Source of the DNA: Pelodera strongyloides
Lineage: Eukaryota; Nematoda; Chromadorea; Rhabditida; Rhabditidae
Direction: 5' to 3'
Assembly (NCBI GenBank): GCA_036852015.1
Contig: JAANDG010000629.1
Span: 1 to 64,000, forward strand
Length of the DNA stretch: 64,000 nucleotides
The position numbers and the translations under genes were made by a program. Shown in pieces: positions 12,001 through 23,167 of the stretch. The notes beneath the pieces are model-generated. The model searched no databases, was not told the origin of the DNA, and was given only the letters and a program-made list of their open reading frames with translations. How positions within the stretch are numbered: position 1 is the first letter of the stretch; the number at the start of each line of letters is the position of its first letter.

Positions 12001-15000
12001 ATGGCCAGTGAACTGTTTTCGATCATTTACACAAACAAAAAGCAAACGAAGATAACGTATCAATTTGAAAGTAAGAGAATAAGAGTTAACGATTATTTCA
12101 TTAATGCTAGATGCTACTAGACCTTATACAATTTGAGCTCCTCTGACGCTAGGTCGTGCTTTCAAGGTAAAAGATCCAAATACCGACCATCTTTACATGC
12201 ATCTTTGTCAAAACTGATTCCATTGAGCACATCCATCACTTGAGAACAATCTTTGGATATTGGATAGCGACATTTCTTTCGAATTGCCTAAAAAGATAAT
12301 AAGTAACTAGATCAATTGGCATGCAATACCGTAGAAATTCAAAAATTCGTCAAAGATCAGGGTTATGGTTGTGTTAGGTATCTTTCAAAGGCCACGAAGC
12401 CAAAAAGCGCGTCGCTTTGTTTGTTTGTTTGTTTGTTTGTTTGTTTGTTTGTTGTTGTTTTTTTATATTTTATAACATACAGGACAAGGACGTCCTTCCT
12501 GTTGTTCTTTCGTTGCACAAGCCTGCGAGAATATTTTGTGCATTTTTCCGACTTCCTCAGCTACCTGAAAATAGTCATAAAACTAAATTAGGAAAATATA
12601 TCTTTCTCAATACTGGCAAAAAAATCCGGAAATGGTTCAAATTTCAATTCAAGCATGAGCAAAGGATCTTCCAACTTTTGAGGGAGTTAGTGTGGTGCAA
12701 ACAAAACATGAAAATGTGATGACCAACTTTTTTCGAGGTTCTCATTTTTGCGTGCGAAACTTTGCAACTTGCACAACGGAGAATCGACTCTACTCCACGA
12801 GGCGCAAATCCGGAATGTAAACGCCTCTTACATCTGTATGCAGCTGACATGTTCTCTCCTGTGATTCTATATCTTCGGGCTCGGTCAAGTCTTTGAACTC
12901 ACATAAAGCAGCACTCAGCTCGCCAACCTACAAATATTACCCTTTGAATTTTGAAACTGAAATTTGTACTTCACAGAGTATCTACTATTATATAAAAGAG
13001 TAACTGTAGCGTGCGCTAGCACTCACGTTACGGAAGTAGAATTCGAATAAATTGTTCCGCTCGTAAAGTTTTTCATCTACGTATACATCACAGACGTTTC
13101 ATAAGTATGGAAAGACGCTTCAGGCGGCGTAGCCGGCTCGTCTCATATAATTTATCACTACAGAAACTAATACCCTTTATTGTTTATAGAAACCTTTCTC
13201 AAAAAGCAAGATTAATTTGTAGATAACTAGTTCAAAAGTATTCAACAGATTTGCCTTTTTGTTTTCGAAAAATGCGTCCAAAATATTCGTGCATTTGGCA
13301 TCAGTTTTAGAAACCCTCCTTTCACCACAGAAGACGCCAGTTTCGTTGAGGCAGAGGCCCTGAAAATATTTTATATTTATATTTATCATAGATTTTTTCC
13401 CAGTGTTACCCATCGAGCAAAAGAGAATATTTCGGAGAAGATTTGAGCTGCGCAAAATCTAACATTGGAAAAGGAAAGTAGTTGTTGGCCAACCTCCCTA
13501 ACAGTGACATTTTATCGGAGGCAAAAACATAAAGCTTGGGACTGACCTGAGCTTCAGGTGTTTCTCCTGAACACATTAGTGCCTGCGCAAAGTCACACTT
13601 AGGGTCCTTATTTTCATGACATGTGTCAAAGAGTGACTAGAAAGTTTTACAATTAACAAGTAACAGTATGTGAAAGCAAACTACCGGCCGGTTTTTGAAA
13701 CGCATCGTGGACAGCTGAGTTCTTACGTATTTATGCTAGTTTACTCGAATTTAGCTCAATTTTTATTCTAATTTACATTCATTTGCATAAGGTGCATAAT
13801 ATTGCTGCTGTACTGAATGTGTTTCAAAAACCGGCCGGTATTTCGCTTTCAATGGTAATAACTCAAGCAATACAAATTTCTCATTCTCTTCTAAAAAAAA
13901 TAGCATATACAATAAATTTGGTTCGTTACGCAATTAAAAAATGTACATTTAAACTATCTGATTCAGGAAAGCATGGATAAGGTTTGATTAACATTTCAAT
14001 AACACTCTGCACAATATTCCACTTCGTCTTACCTGACAAACAGCATCATCGACCTTCCATGGTTCACAGGATTTCTTTGATAATTCTTCGATTCCCGAAT
14101 CATTTTTGAAAATGAATACCTAAAATTATACATTTTTGAGCGTAGTTCTCTTATTTTAAAAAATTTACTCCTGTTCCGTTAACCTCAGGATGATGCGCAA
14201 ACAGTGTTGTTATCAGTAGAGCTCCGCGTAACCCAACATAGAAGACCGTTACAAACAAGTAAATAACTTATAAGGATATAATAAAACATACATTTATCAT
14301 AGCGTCACATAGATCCGCATCGGCGCAAGCAAGTGGTACAAGTTGCTCCTTTTCCTGATAACATATACGGTAAGTGAAGCTACATAAAAAACTACGGAAT
14401 GGTTTTCCAGCCCTAAACGTTTGAAGAAATAAAATATTTTCAGGTCATCCTCTCTTACTCTCCCTTTCTCTCTCTCTCCCTTTCTCTCACTCTCCCTTTC
14501 TCTCTCTCTCCCTTTCTCTCACTCTCCCTTTCTCTCTCTCTCTATCTCTCTCTCTCTCTCTCTCCCTCATAACCAAAACAACATATTGTGACGTAAAAAT
14601 ATGACCCACATCCTTCTTCATCTCCGTCACCAATTGCAAGAATGATTGGCATATCATAGTGGTCGATCCGTTCCCACCACACCATTTATCAATTACTTTC
14701 TTCTTGTCGGTCAGAGAAAGAGAGGGGAAACTTCTATAGGCAGAAACCGCTTTCTGTTTCTCGATCAGTAGTGGACATGAGTAGTTCTTCTGCAGACAGT
14801 CGTCCAGCACAATCTGCAGGGGAAAATTGTATATTAGTAAATCGTAAATGTAGAATAAGCTTATCGCCAATAAATGTTATGATGAACTAAACACAGTAGT
14901 TTAGTTCTTATTAGGTGACGCGCTCCATATAATAAGCAGTGCTTGTTGAAAATCTGCTACGTTTTACTACTTGAATAACTTTTGTGGAGTCGAATAAGGT

Positions 15001-18000
15001 TGCCCATGTAAATAAATAAAATAAATCTTTTACGCCTCAAGAGCGTGCACCTTTATTCAAGGGAGTTCAAAGTACAATTTCAAGGTTTGCTTATGACATG
15101 TTCCGCAAAGGTCCTGAGCAGTAGGCGACGAGTTCCAGATGACAAATTGCTCGACGTCTTCGGGCTAGGGCCCTGCCTCTGGACCACCAGGCCCCTGGCT
15201 CTACATCTAGAAAACAGCAACTGCAGCAAGAAACACATACCATGCACGCCGTATACGACTTCTTGACGGGTGTATTCGTGGTTTCCGTTGAATTTTTGTC
15301 TTCCTTATTCTCACGTTTCCTTCCCTTTACATCTGCCCAAGTGGATACATCACAGGCACGGGTCACGTCATCCAGTACATCTTTGGAAGCCTTCAAAGAT
15401 TATTATTTGAATATTTTACAGTTTTATGATTAAACCAAAAACTCGATTGCTCATATCAATTGAAGCTCTAGTCAGGTCAGCGTGAACGATAGCTGACTCA
15501 ACATGTGTCAAAGCGAAATACCGGCCGGTTTTTGAAATGTATCGCGGACAACTGAATTCTTACGTATTTATGCTAATTTAGCTCGATTTTTTATTCTAAT
15601 TTATGTTCAAAGAATGCTGACGTACTCTATGTGTTTTATGTGGCTGGTATTTCGCTTTAATTGCAGGTATCGATTTTCCCCGCTGGAAGTGCAATTTCGT
15701 TTTATTGTTTAGCGAAAAGCACTAAAGTCATAAAATATTAGTGTTTACCTCGATCAAGTTGTGACAAGCAGTTTGGTATTTACCGCACAATTCTGACACA
15801 ATGTAGGCCGAGTGGAACTGAAATACATCATTTTGTATGGATGTATATTATAATCTCCAGGAAACTGTGAAATAGAAGCATGAAAACAGAAGCATGAAAA
15901 AAAAGACAAAAGGGCATAAAGTAAAAAACATAAAGACAAATTACAAACCGCAAGCGGCCCATTGAGTATAGCTGTCATTGCATCTCTACACTCTTTGCTA
16001 GGCTCTTTTTCGCAAAGTTTTGCCAATTTTGTGACGAATTCCGATACGTCCAGGTCCCCGGTAAACTGCCAATGCCAGAGAACTAAACAATTAACATATT
16101 GATGGCTTATACACGTACCTACGCTGGTCCTCAGGCGCGCAGGACGGAAAAGTTTAGCCGCGTCCGCGGGAAAAGATTGAAAATTTACATTGAAAAATTC
16201 GAGGCACAGAAAACCTCTTTTCTGCGTCTCCACCTTTCCCGTGTTAAAAAGCCATATTTTTTCTGCGGACCCGGCTACGCATTTGCGCGCTGCGCGCCTG
16301 AGAACGTAGTAGATCGAAACAAGCGTAACCCTAGATTCGAATAAGGATTTGTCTAAAAATAGTTCACTGTGAACTCTGTGCTGCTAAGAATACTTACTAT
16401 CTTCTCGAAGTACTTGAGGGCATCCTGGATTGGTATTGTAACGCATACAGAAACTGTGAATTCTCTGCAAAATATACGAAGTCAAATTGGTTTAGGAATT
16501 GCTGGGAGGACAGTTCAAAAACACTGCATGAGCATTTTTAAATACCTTTCTTTGCATGGTAGCTAATCGTCGGAATTATAACCAGTGCATTATATAACAG
16601 AAAAAAAATTAAAGATAAATTGTTATGTTTCGTTAGTTTCTTTTTCAAAGCCAATCTATATGGTTATAGCATATTCCTTCTCAGCCGGAAATAACACACA
16701 TCGTCGGAAGTTCAGCATTGTAATATACAGAATGCTTACCCTACAGTAAGTAGAGTCCAAAAGGCTCTTCTCCTGACAAAGAGGCCAAATTTGCATGTAT
16801 TCCACTTCAATCATCTAAATACCCAATTTTGCTGGAAAAGGCATAAACTGATAGTAAATAATGAATTCCAATGCCAATGAAGAGTAACAATTAAATGGTT
16901 TTATCACATTTTCTCTAGTTTTTATGTTTTCGTTTTCATTGGCGAAATATTAAAAGTAAAGGGTGGAAACTGGAAAAGAGGGGCAAGAGGGCTCTCTGAT
17001 GTAACCCAAACTATGTTAGCACTATCGCGCTAACAAAGGAAAAATACCTCATTACAATATTCGCACAGTTTGTGTTTTTGATCACAGGCGACGGGACAAA
17101 CTTTTGTGAATTTCGTCTGAAAATATAATTTTTGCAGATAAATCTAAGTAATCTAAAACAGAGTCTATACTATACGTCTATACCACCGACGACCGACTCT
17201 GCATATTTACTAAACTTACAAACTTGAATAGAACGGTAGTATGTAATGTATTAACTCTACGTAGGAAACTTGGCTTCCAATAGTAAATAATAATAAGCAT
17301 CTATGATGCGAAGTGAAGATTCCACTACGGTATTTTTGCTTGTCCTCGCACGTTTCCACGTCCATCTCGAACGGTGGAATTCCAACAACTTTTTCGCAAC
17401 TCGAACGCGGCTATAATGACCATTTGTGGAACATAATTTGGGTAGATTATTGTTTTAATTTCTGTACCAAATTCTTGACCACATCGTCCAAAACGCCTTG
17501 GCAATTTCTCTTGATTTGGGGTGTTATTTTCTTCGTTTGACAGTATTTTATATGGCCGTCGAGGACACCTTGGACGGGTTTTAGCGATTCGCAGAGTTCG
17601 ACTTCTTCGAAATATCTTTTGCAGCCGTCCAATGTATTGTCTTCAGAACACACGGTGGCTCGAACCTAAAGAATATTACAAAATGTAACGCTTTATGTCT
17701 AATAAAATCTTCGATTTCACATCGATCGCCCGAATTATTTTTATAGAAACACAAAGTTTCTTTTCTGAGAAACAATCCATGATGTATGCCATCAAAGTGT
17801 ACTATGTAACAAAAAAATTGTATGCATGTGAAATGTACAAAAAGCATTCGGAAGATGTTTCCTTCTTTTTAATTGTGTACTTATTGAACAAAATAACTCC
17901 TGGTTAAGTAAATAGTAAATGAAGATATTGGACAACTCCGAAAAGCGCCAAACCTGGCACGCGGGAGGCCACTTCGCCTGGCAAAGTTCATAATTTGTCC

Positions 18001-19940
18001 TAATTGGGAAACAACGATCTTCCAACCACGTGGATGCGTTCTTCACGTCCTATAAAGGTTATTTCTTTTCATATTTTAGTATTAGTACATGTTTTGAAGC
18101 TGAACTAATTTTCTCGCAGCCGCAACTGCGTATAACGGAAAAAAGGGAGAAACCAAAATAGAAATTTTCTCGCGTAAAAAGTGTTGTTTTAGGTGGTTGG
18201 CTCTTCTGTACTGCATGAATTAGAAGCTAATGTTAGTGTCTAGTTAGTTAATCACATGCTAAGAGGCCACACAAAATAAGCGGCAAAAAAATATGCCATT
18301 TCGTTTGTGGGCTGATCAAATTAGAGAAAACTAGATTGTAAAAAAGGATCGGCTGAACGACAGGAGCAGTATGTAAATAACAACGACAAGACAGGGAAAT
18401 GATTCATTCCCATTTTACGCCAATTCTAATTCTGAACAAATCCTTCATACAACAAGTGTGCGACCATTACTTACAACTATATCACAACCATGATATCTTA
18501 AGTATCCTGAGAGTATGTGTGTGTAATACAATAATCTGTGTGCAAGATGCTGATTTATTTCTGAAGGAAAAGGTTTACGGACCTCTTGAATAATCTCGCA
18601 CCACATCGAAATATTCGAGCTTTTATTCAGTTTTTCCGCACACATTTCGGATTGTGTAGCCAGGTTGGTAGAGAGACTTGTGGTCTAAAAGAATTTATAG
18701 AGAGTTTTGTGATTTCCTTGTTGTGAAAAATAATGAACAAAAAAATATTCTACAACTATTCTACCAATTTTCAAACCTATTCTGGCAATGTGCGAGCGCA
18801 AAAATAAATGTATCTCTGCAGAGAGTTACCACACTAGAAGAGGTATTAGAATAAGAGGTGCATCTAGTTTGCCGTCGTCGTTTTATTATAATTTCACAAT
18901 AACATAGTTAGTGCATGCGTTAAGTTATTAAAACAATACTAAAATATTCATCTCTCTCACATTTGTTTCGATGGCCTTCTCATTGGCATCTTTCAGTCGA
19001 TCCCTGAGTAATTTGCATATGTAACTGTCTTCGGAACAGAGTTTGCCCATTCCCATGTCACACTTCGGGCCATCGACCGCCTCGTAGCATGGCTGGATAA
19101 TCTGCAAACACGAGACTAATTGTAAGCATCATCAATTGTAACCATAGATTTTTGTTTGGTTCTCATAGCCAGCGAGGTAGCGCGCGGCCCAACCTCTCAT
19201 GGCCGACTACGCTTGTGACAGAAGCGCTCGTACATGAGCAAACACGGGAATTTGAAACTTTGGTGGTGCGTCGCGGTAGCGTAATGGGCAACGCAGTGGA
19301 CTGGTAATCCAAAGACGCTGCGTTCCCGCTCGTCCAATACCATAATTTTTCGATCACATAAAAACACGGGAAAGTTAGCACCGCTTGGCACCTTCGTTGT
19401 GACCAAGTGTACTCTCGAAAACCGTCAGCAAATCGTCGGTACGTGGTCATAAATAGGTCGTCAAATGGTTCGTGACCATTTTCTGAACAAACGCGGCAAT
19501 TATTCCCACTGCAGTCATACAAATTAGAAAAAAATACAACCCACCGTTCGGCTCATATATGGCGTATTCTCGTTCAGAGTTTTGTGGGCGAAAGCCTGCA
19601 ACAGAGTTAAAGGGATGGGTTCACTACAAAATCACCTTGTTTTTATGCTTTATTTTGATTGTACAAAGGTAAAATTAAACAAAGATCATAAAAAATGTTT
19701 CTTGAATTACTTCCTAGGGAATATATTAGGTAAAGAGGGTGAGTATTGATCGATCTTCCTATAACATGAGTAAACAAGATAAACTAGGGAAGCTAAGAGA
19801 TATGGCTGAAACACACTGTTTTTTCTGTGTTTTAAGTAAAATAAACGATGAAAACTACATTTATTTGCTCAAACAGTGTGTTTCAGCCTATCTCTTAGCT
19901 TCCTAGTTTATCTTGTTTACTCATAATAAATATATAATAT

Positions 19941-20003
<63 letters not shown>

Positions 20004-22447
20004 CGAACAAAAAAAGAAATACAACAATATACAGGAGATCATAACTGAAGGCTACGAATGGGAAAATATTGTCGGATTGCTCTCAATCATTAACGAGGTA
20101 CGATGTACGAATGAGTGTCTGCGTACCATTTTAATTACTCTGGAAATAATGACCTTTGATCTACCTCTACGTGTGATAGAAACTCGAAACTTGTACATTT
20201 TTTGTAAGTGTATTCCACACTTACCGGCCAATATTTTCCGGAGCATTTTGGCATCAGCACTCTTTCTTCGATCTACTAGTGAATCCAAGTTTAAAGCAAC
20301 ATTTCTTTCATTACTAGAGGGAGTTTCGTTATACTTAAGCAATCTTCATGTTATCGGAAGATCGATCAATACTCACCCTTTTTACCTAATATCTTCCCCA
20401 GGGAGTAATTCAAGAAACATTTTTTATGATCTTTGTTTAATTTTACCTTTGTACAATCAAAATAAAGCATAAAAACAAGGTGATTTTGTAGTGAACCTAT
20501 CCCTTTAAAGGGATGGGTTCACTACAAAATCACCTTGTTTTTATGCTTTACTTTGATTGTACAAAGGAAAACTTAAAAAAAGAGCATAAAAAATATTCCT
20601 TGAATTATTCCCTAGGGCAGATATTAGGTAAAAAAGGTGAGTATTGATCTTTTTCCGATAAAGTTGTACTGCAAGATAAACTAGGGAAGTTAAGGGATAT
20701 GGCTGAAACACACTGTTTTTCATTGTTTTATGGGAAATAAACGATGAAGGCTACAGTTTATTTTGCTCAAAGCAGTGTGTTTCAGCCATATCTCTTAGCT
20801 TCCTTAGTTTATCTTGCAGTACAACTTTATCGGAAAAAGATCAATACTCACCTTTTTTTACCTAATATCTTCCCTAGGGAATAATTCAAGGAATATTTTT
20901 TATGCGCTTTGTTTAAGTTTTCCTTTGTACAATCAAAGTAAAGCATAAAAACAAGGTGATTTTGTAGTGAACCCATCCCTTTAAAGCGAAATACCGGCCG
21001 GTTTATACTGGCTAGGTCCCTTATAAATGTAAGATGTGGGTTGTAATCATTTAATTTCAATTAGTCGTTGTTTAGTCAGATAATTATAGAATATTATTTA
21101 TTTCTCACCCGGCAGTAATGTGAGTAGTCGTCCTCCTTCCTCAGCGGTCCAATGCAAAAGTGAAGTAAAGCTTCATCTTCATGCAAATGCTTTCCCTGAA
21201 TGTGCATGGTAATTAGTTAACGCTCGTTAAAGCGGCTGAACCAGCGGTTTCGATTTCGATAATGCTGACCAACTACTTCCTATATCTCTTTTGCTGGAAA
21301 CGTGTTCGTATGTGAACGCGAGCCCCGCGCCATAGCTGCTCACCAGCGGGGCGCCAACGGTGCGCGAATACGTGCCTGCGCCGTGTGTGCACACGGCTCA
21401 CAATTGGAGCTCTGACTGCACCTAAAACTTTAAACTGAGCGACAGCTCCTGCTAACCGGAATCAAACATCCTGGGCGCGCACGTGGTGCAGCCCGCGCAT
21501 CCTAGAGTGGGGACACCGCCCCGCTTGGCTAACTCTCTTTTGTGCGGGACCATGGCGAGGGGTTTTAGCAACGTGTGGCATAGGTTTTAAAACTGCTTGA
21601 CCACCACATTAAGCTCCAATTCATCAACTCAACATAATTACTGCAGGAGGGGAAACAACCGTGTTTAGAACGTACTTGAAAGTAGTGGCATGCTCTCGCT
21701 GGGAAGCTTCTCGATGCATCGCAGAGGAAGATCAGTGACCGAATGCCCTGAACAAGTTGGAAGCACTAATACATACAGGAAGGCGAAAACGAAAACCCCG
21801 ATATAGCCCCCGTCAAATTCTAATTTGCATACGCTCATAGTAGCGAAAATTCAGGTGACAAGTAAAAACCGAAGTTTACCCCCCGATTCTTTCAAAAAAT
21901 CCGGACATTCCCCGAGCAGTGCCCGATTTTATGAGTAGCTTGAATAGCTTGCTCGACAAAAAAAAAACATTGGCGGACGGTTTTTTTCCTGTGGAATATG
22001 TTAGAACTTGCATGGTCATTTTGGTTGATTGTGTTCCGGCATAGATCGAACAAAAACTCCCAATTGCATTGTACTTTGAGACTAGCCTCGACAAAAAACT
22101 GTGGCATTTGAACTAAATATATTTGCGTTAAGGTTTTAAGACATTATCTTTATCTTTTTCTTTTTCTTTATCTTTATCTTTGCACCACTGCGCTGTATTT
22201 TATGCTTGTTGTGTTCGATTATATATCGAAATACATAGGCGAATACAAAACTCTCCATATAAAGGCATCGTTTTTCTGCTGAAAAGGCAGCCTATATGCA
22301 TAGGTAGTAGGAAGAAAACTGACTCCAAAATCCACATTTGTTGATTTCTATTATTGCAAACGACCATCCATCACCGCAGCTTCCCGACTCTGCTGCGGCA
22401 GCAAATTGACTGCTGCAGAGCAGCACTAGTGCCGCCAACAGCTTCAT
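9013..22447 (-). CDS. Large secreted protein of repeated Cys-pair modules (unrecognised family)
   Basis: The start at 22447 opens a signal peptide (MKLLAALVLLCSSQFAAAA). Exons run 21195-21109, 19595-19545, 19101-18961, 18684-18583, 18049-17954, 17665-17468, 17116-17048, 16814-16740, ~16470-16400, 16065-15949, 15817-15749, 15390-15241, 14813-14610, 14354-14292, 14119-14033, 13636-13547, 13359-13228, 12927-12832, 12564-12481, 12287-12197, 11902-11712, 11352-11278, 10987-10907, 10672-10605, 10504-10372, 10145-~9890, 9416-9219 and 9126-9013 (stop). Nearly all are phase 0 with TTTCAG-type acceptors. The product is about 1,100 residues. Most exons carry a C-X5-11-C pair next to a helical segment (CEKEPSKEC, CGKYQTAC, CADADLC, CRSKKEINAC, CVHAPEPKKC). 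The last exon ends in a hydrophobic stretch (LLTVGPLFFAIIII), perhaps an anchor signal. Three joins are unresolved: first-to-second exon, ~16740/16470, and ~9890/9416. Two adjacent genes therefore remain possible. I know no family with this layout. Confidence 0.7.
9448..9580. mobile_element. Short foldback element (ccatattcacca termini)
   Basis: The left end gaccatattcaccaac is mirrored by gtggtgaatatggcc about 130 bp later. It sits in an intron of the Cys-pair gene. It resembles the foldbacks at 30267-30414 and 34508-34672, which have similar termini. Confidence 0.55.
11518..11690. mobile_element. MITE family A (aaagcgaaataccggccgg)
   Basis: Terminal inverted repeats aaagcgaaataccggccgg / ccggcttgctatttcgcttt are followed inward by tttgaaacgcat and its complement. 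The left end is preceded by TTAA (11518-11521) and the right end runs into TTAA. Intronic. The same family is at 13673, 15509, 22714, 27895 and 43446. Confidence 0.85.
12415..12465. repeat. (TTTG)n microsatellite
   Basis: About nine TTTG units with a short T-rich tail, in an intron of the Cys-pair gene. Confidence 0.95.
13673..13850. mobile_element. MITE family A
   Basis: The ends read gaaagcaaactaccggccgg and ccggccggtatttcgctttc with the same internal tttttgaaacgcatcgtgga. The left terminus has a small substitution. Intronic. Confidence 0.85.
14455..14567. repeat. (CT)n / CTCCCTTT compound microsatellite
   Basis: Tandem ctctctctccctttctctca units, five to six in number, in an intron next to the exon at 14610-14813. 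They create long artificial Glu/Arg frames on the minus strand. Confidence 0.95.
15509..15660. mobile_element. MITE family A
   Basis: Left end aaagcgaaataccggccgg with tttttgaaatgtatcgcgga inside; the right end ggctggtatttcgctttaa is partly eroded. Intronic. Confidence 0.8.
16112..16310. mobile_element. GC-ended foldback element
   Basis: The left end cctacgctggtcctcaggcg (followed by cgcag) is mirrored by gcgcgcctgagaacgtag about 180 bp later. The GC-rich tips contrast with the AT-rich host intron. Interior: rcgtccgcgg and an A/T-rich loop. Confidence 0.6.
17001..17040. repeat. Dispersed ~40 bp palindrome, copy 1
   Basis: acccaaactatgttagcact followed by atcgcgctaacaaagga. A near-identical block recurs at 60366-60404 inside a ubiquilin intron; there the core is the perfect hairpin gttagcgc-tatc-gcgctaac. 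Confidence 0.8.
19268..19336 (+). pseudogene. Degenerate tRNA-Thr(GGT)-like sequence
   Basis: The A box tagcgtaatgg has a matching D stem (gcgt/acgc). The anticodon loop ctggtaa gives anticodon GGT, with a four-pair stem beneath it. The B box is damaged (tgcgttcccgctcg instead of ggttcgaatcc) and the acceptor stem does not pair. It lies in an intron. It is a tRNA pseudogene or a tRNA-derived SINE fragment rather than a working tRNA. Confidence 0.55.
19607..20508. mobile_element. MITE family B, copy 1, with internal insertion
   Basis: Flanked by TTAA. The ends aaagggatgggttcactaca and gtagtgaacctatcccttt are inverted repeats. The inner arm (taagagatatggctgaaaca, reversed after ~19880) makes a long hairpin. 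The element is interrupted from about 19925 to 20335 by unrelated sequence that opens with a ~60 bp A tract (19946-20002). The remaining right arm resumes at gttatcggaagatcgatcaa. Confidence 0.85.
20505..20984. mobile_element. MITE family B, copy 2
   Basis: An intact ~480 bp palindromic element with the same ends as copy 1. It shares a single TTAA with copy 1 (20505-20508) and its other end (20981-20984) abuts a 25 bp stub of family A. It was therefore inserted at, or recombined through, the same target site. Confidence 0.88.
20981..21005. mobile_element. MITE family A terminal stub
   Basis: One 25 bp end (ttaaagcgaaataccggccg and a few bases) without a partner. The rest of the element is lost. 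Confidence 0.6.
21904..22088 (-). other. Possible extra exon of the Cys-pair gene (dual open frame)
   Basis: A minus-strand stretch between a possible acceptor (ccacag) and donors gtccgg or gtaaac is open in two frames. One frame gives Cys pairs in the style of this gene (CNWEFLFDLC and a second pair about 40 residues on) and is phase 0 at both ends. The other frame would splice by the better gtaaac donor but lacks paired Cys. It could bridge the first exon and 21195-21109. The evidence is weak. Confidence 0.35.
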
Positions 22448-22713
22448 TTGCAAGCGTTCGCCTTGATTTTGTAGGTTTCTAACTAAACGTCCAGCATTGA
22501 AATCTTCAGTGGGTAAAAAGCAAAGAAAGGTTGTATGCAAAATGCTTTATTCATACTGTACAAACTCGAACTAACTTACAATAGAATTTCGGAACTGATA
22601 TAGAATGATTTCAAACCCGCTTTAAATATAAATAGCATATATTCTAATTTTTTGTTCAAAATCGAGTTGTTCAATAAGTGTTTAATCACTTGCGGTGAAG
22701 TACATGTTTCATT

Positions 22714-22892
22714 GTTAAAGAGAAATGCCAGCCGGTTTTTGAAACGCATCTCAAATATCAGCCTTCTTATGAAGTTACGCTAAAAGGGGTCTATTGGGGT
22801 CTATTTTTTATTCAAATTTAAGCTCATTTGCATATGAAGAATAGGAAGGGAGTACTCGATGCGTTTCAAAAACCGGCCGGTATTTCGCTTTA
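22714..22892. mobile_element. MITE family A
   Basis: TTAA at both ends (22714-22717 and 22889-22892), left tip aaagagaaatgccagccgg, right tip ccggccggtatttcgcttta. It lies between the Cys-pair gene start (22447) and the ShKT gene end (23168). That intergenic stretch otherwise shows only a TATCTTT microsatellite near 22140-22185 and nothing else. Confidence 0.85.
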
Positions 22893-23167
22893 AAAAAAGG
22901 AAGTGTAGCCTTGATGATTTCCTACATTTCTCGACTTGGTTGATTGTAGACAACTTCGTGGCATCATGACTTAGTAATAATACACGTTCACAAAAAATAA
23001 GCAAAGCTAAATTGGAATAAAGAATGCGTACATCACAGTTATTCTGTCTATTTCTGAACCCTGAACGTGCAATTTAATAATCTAATAGTACAGCTTACCA
23101 TTTGCCGGCCCCAGGGCGTCACCCAGTGTTTTAAACAAAACGAGCATACATATTTATTACAAAAGTG

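Noticed and set aside
14487..14600. Arg/Glu-rich extension of the exon at 14610-14813
   Set aside because: It is a CT microsatellite read in frame. The donor at 14609 ends the exon before it.
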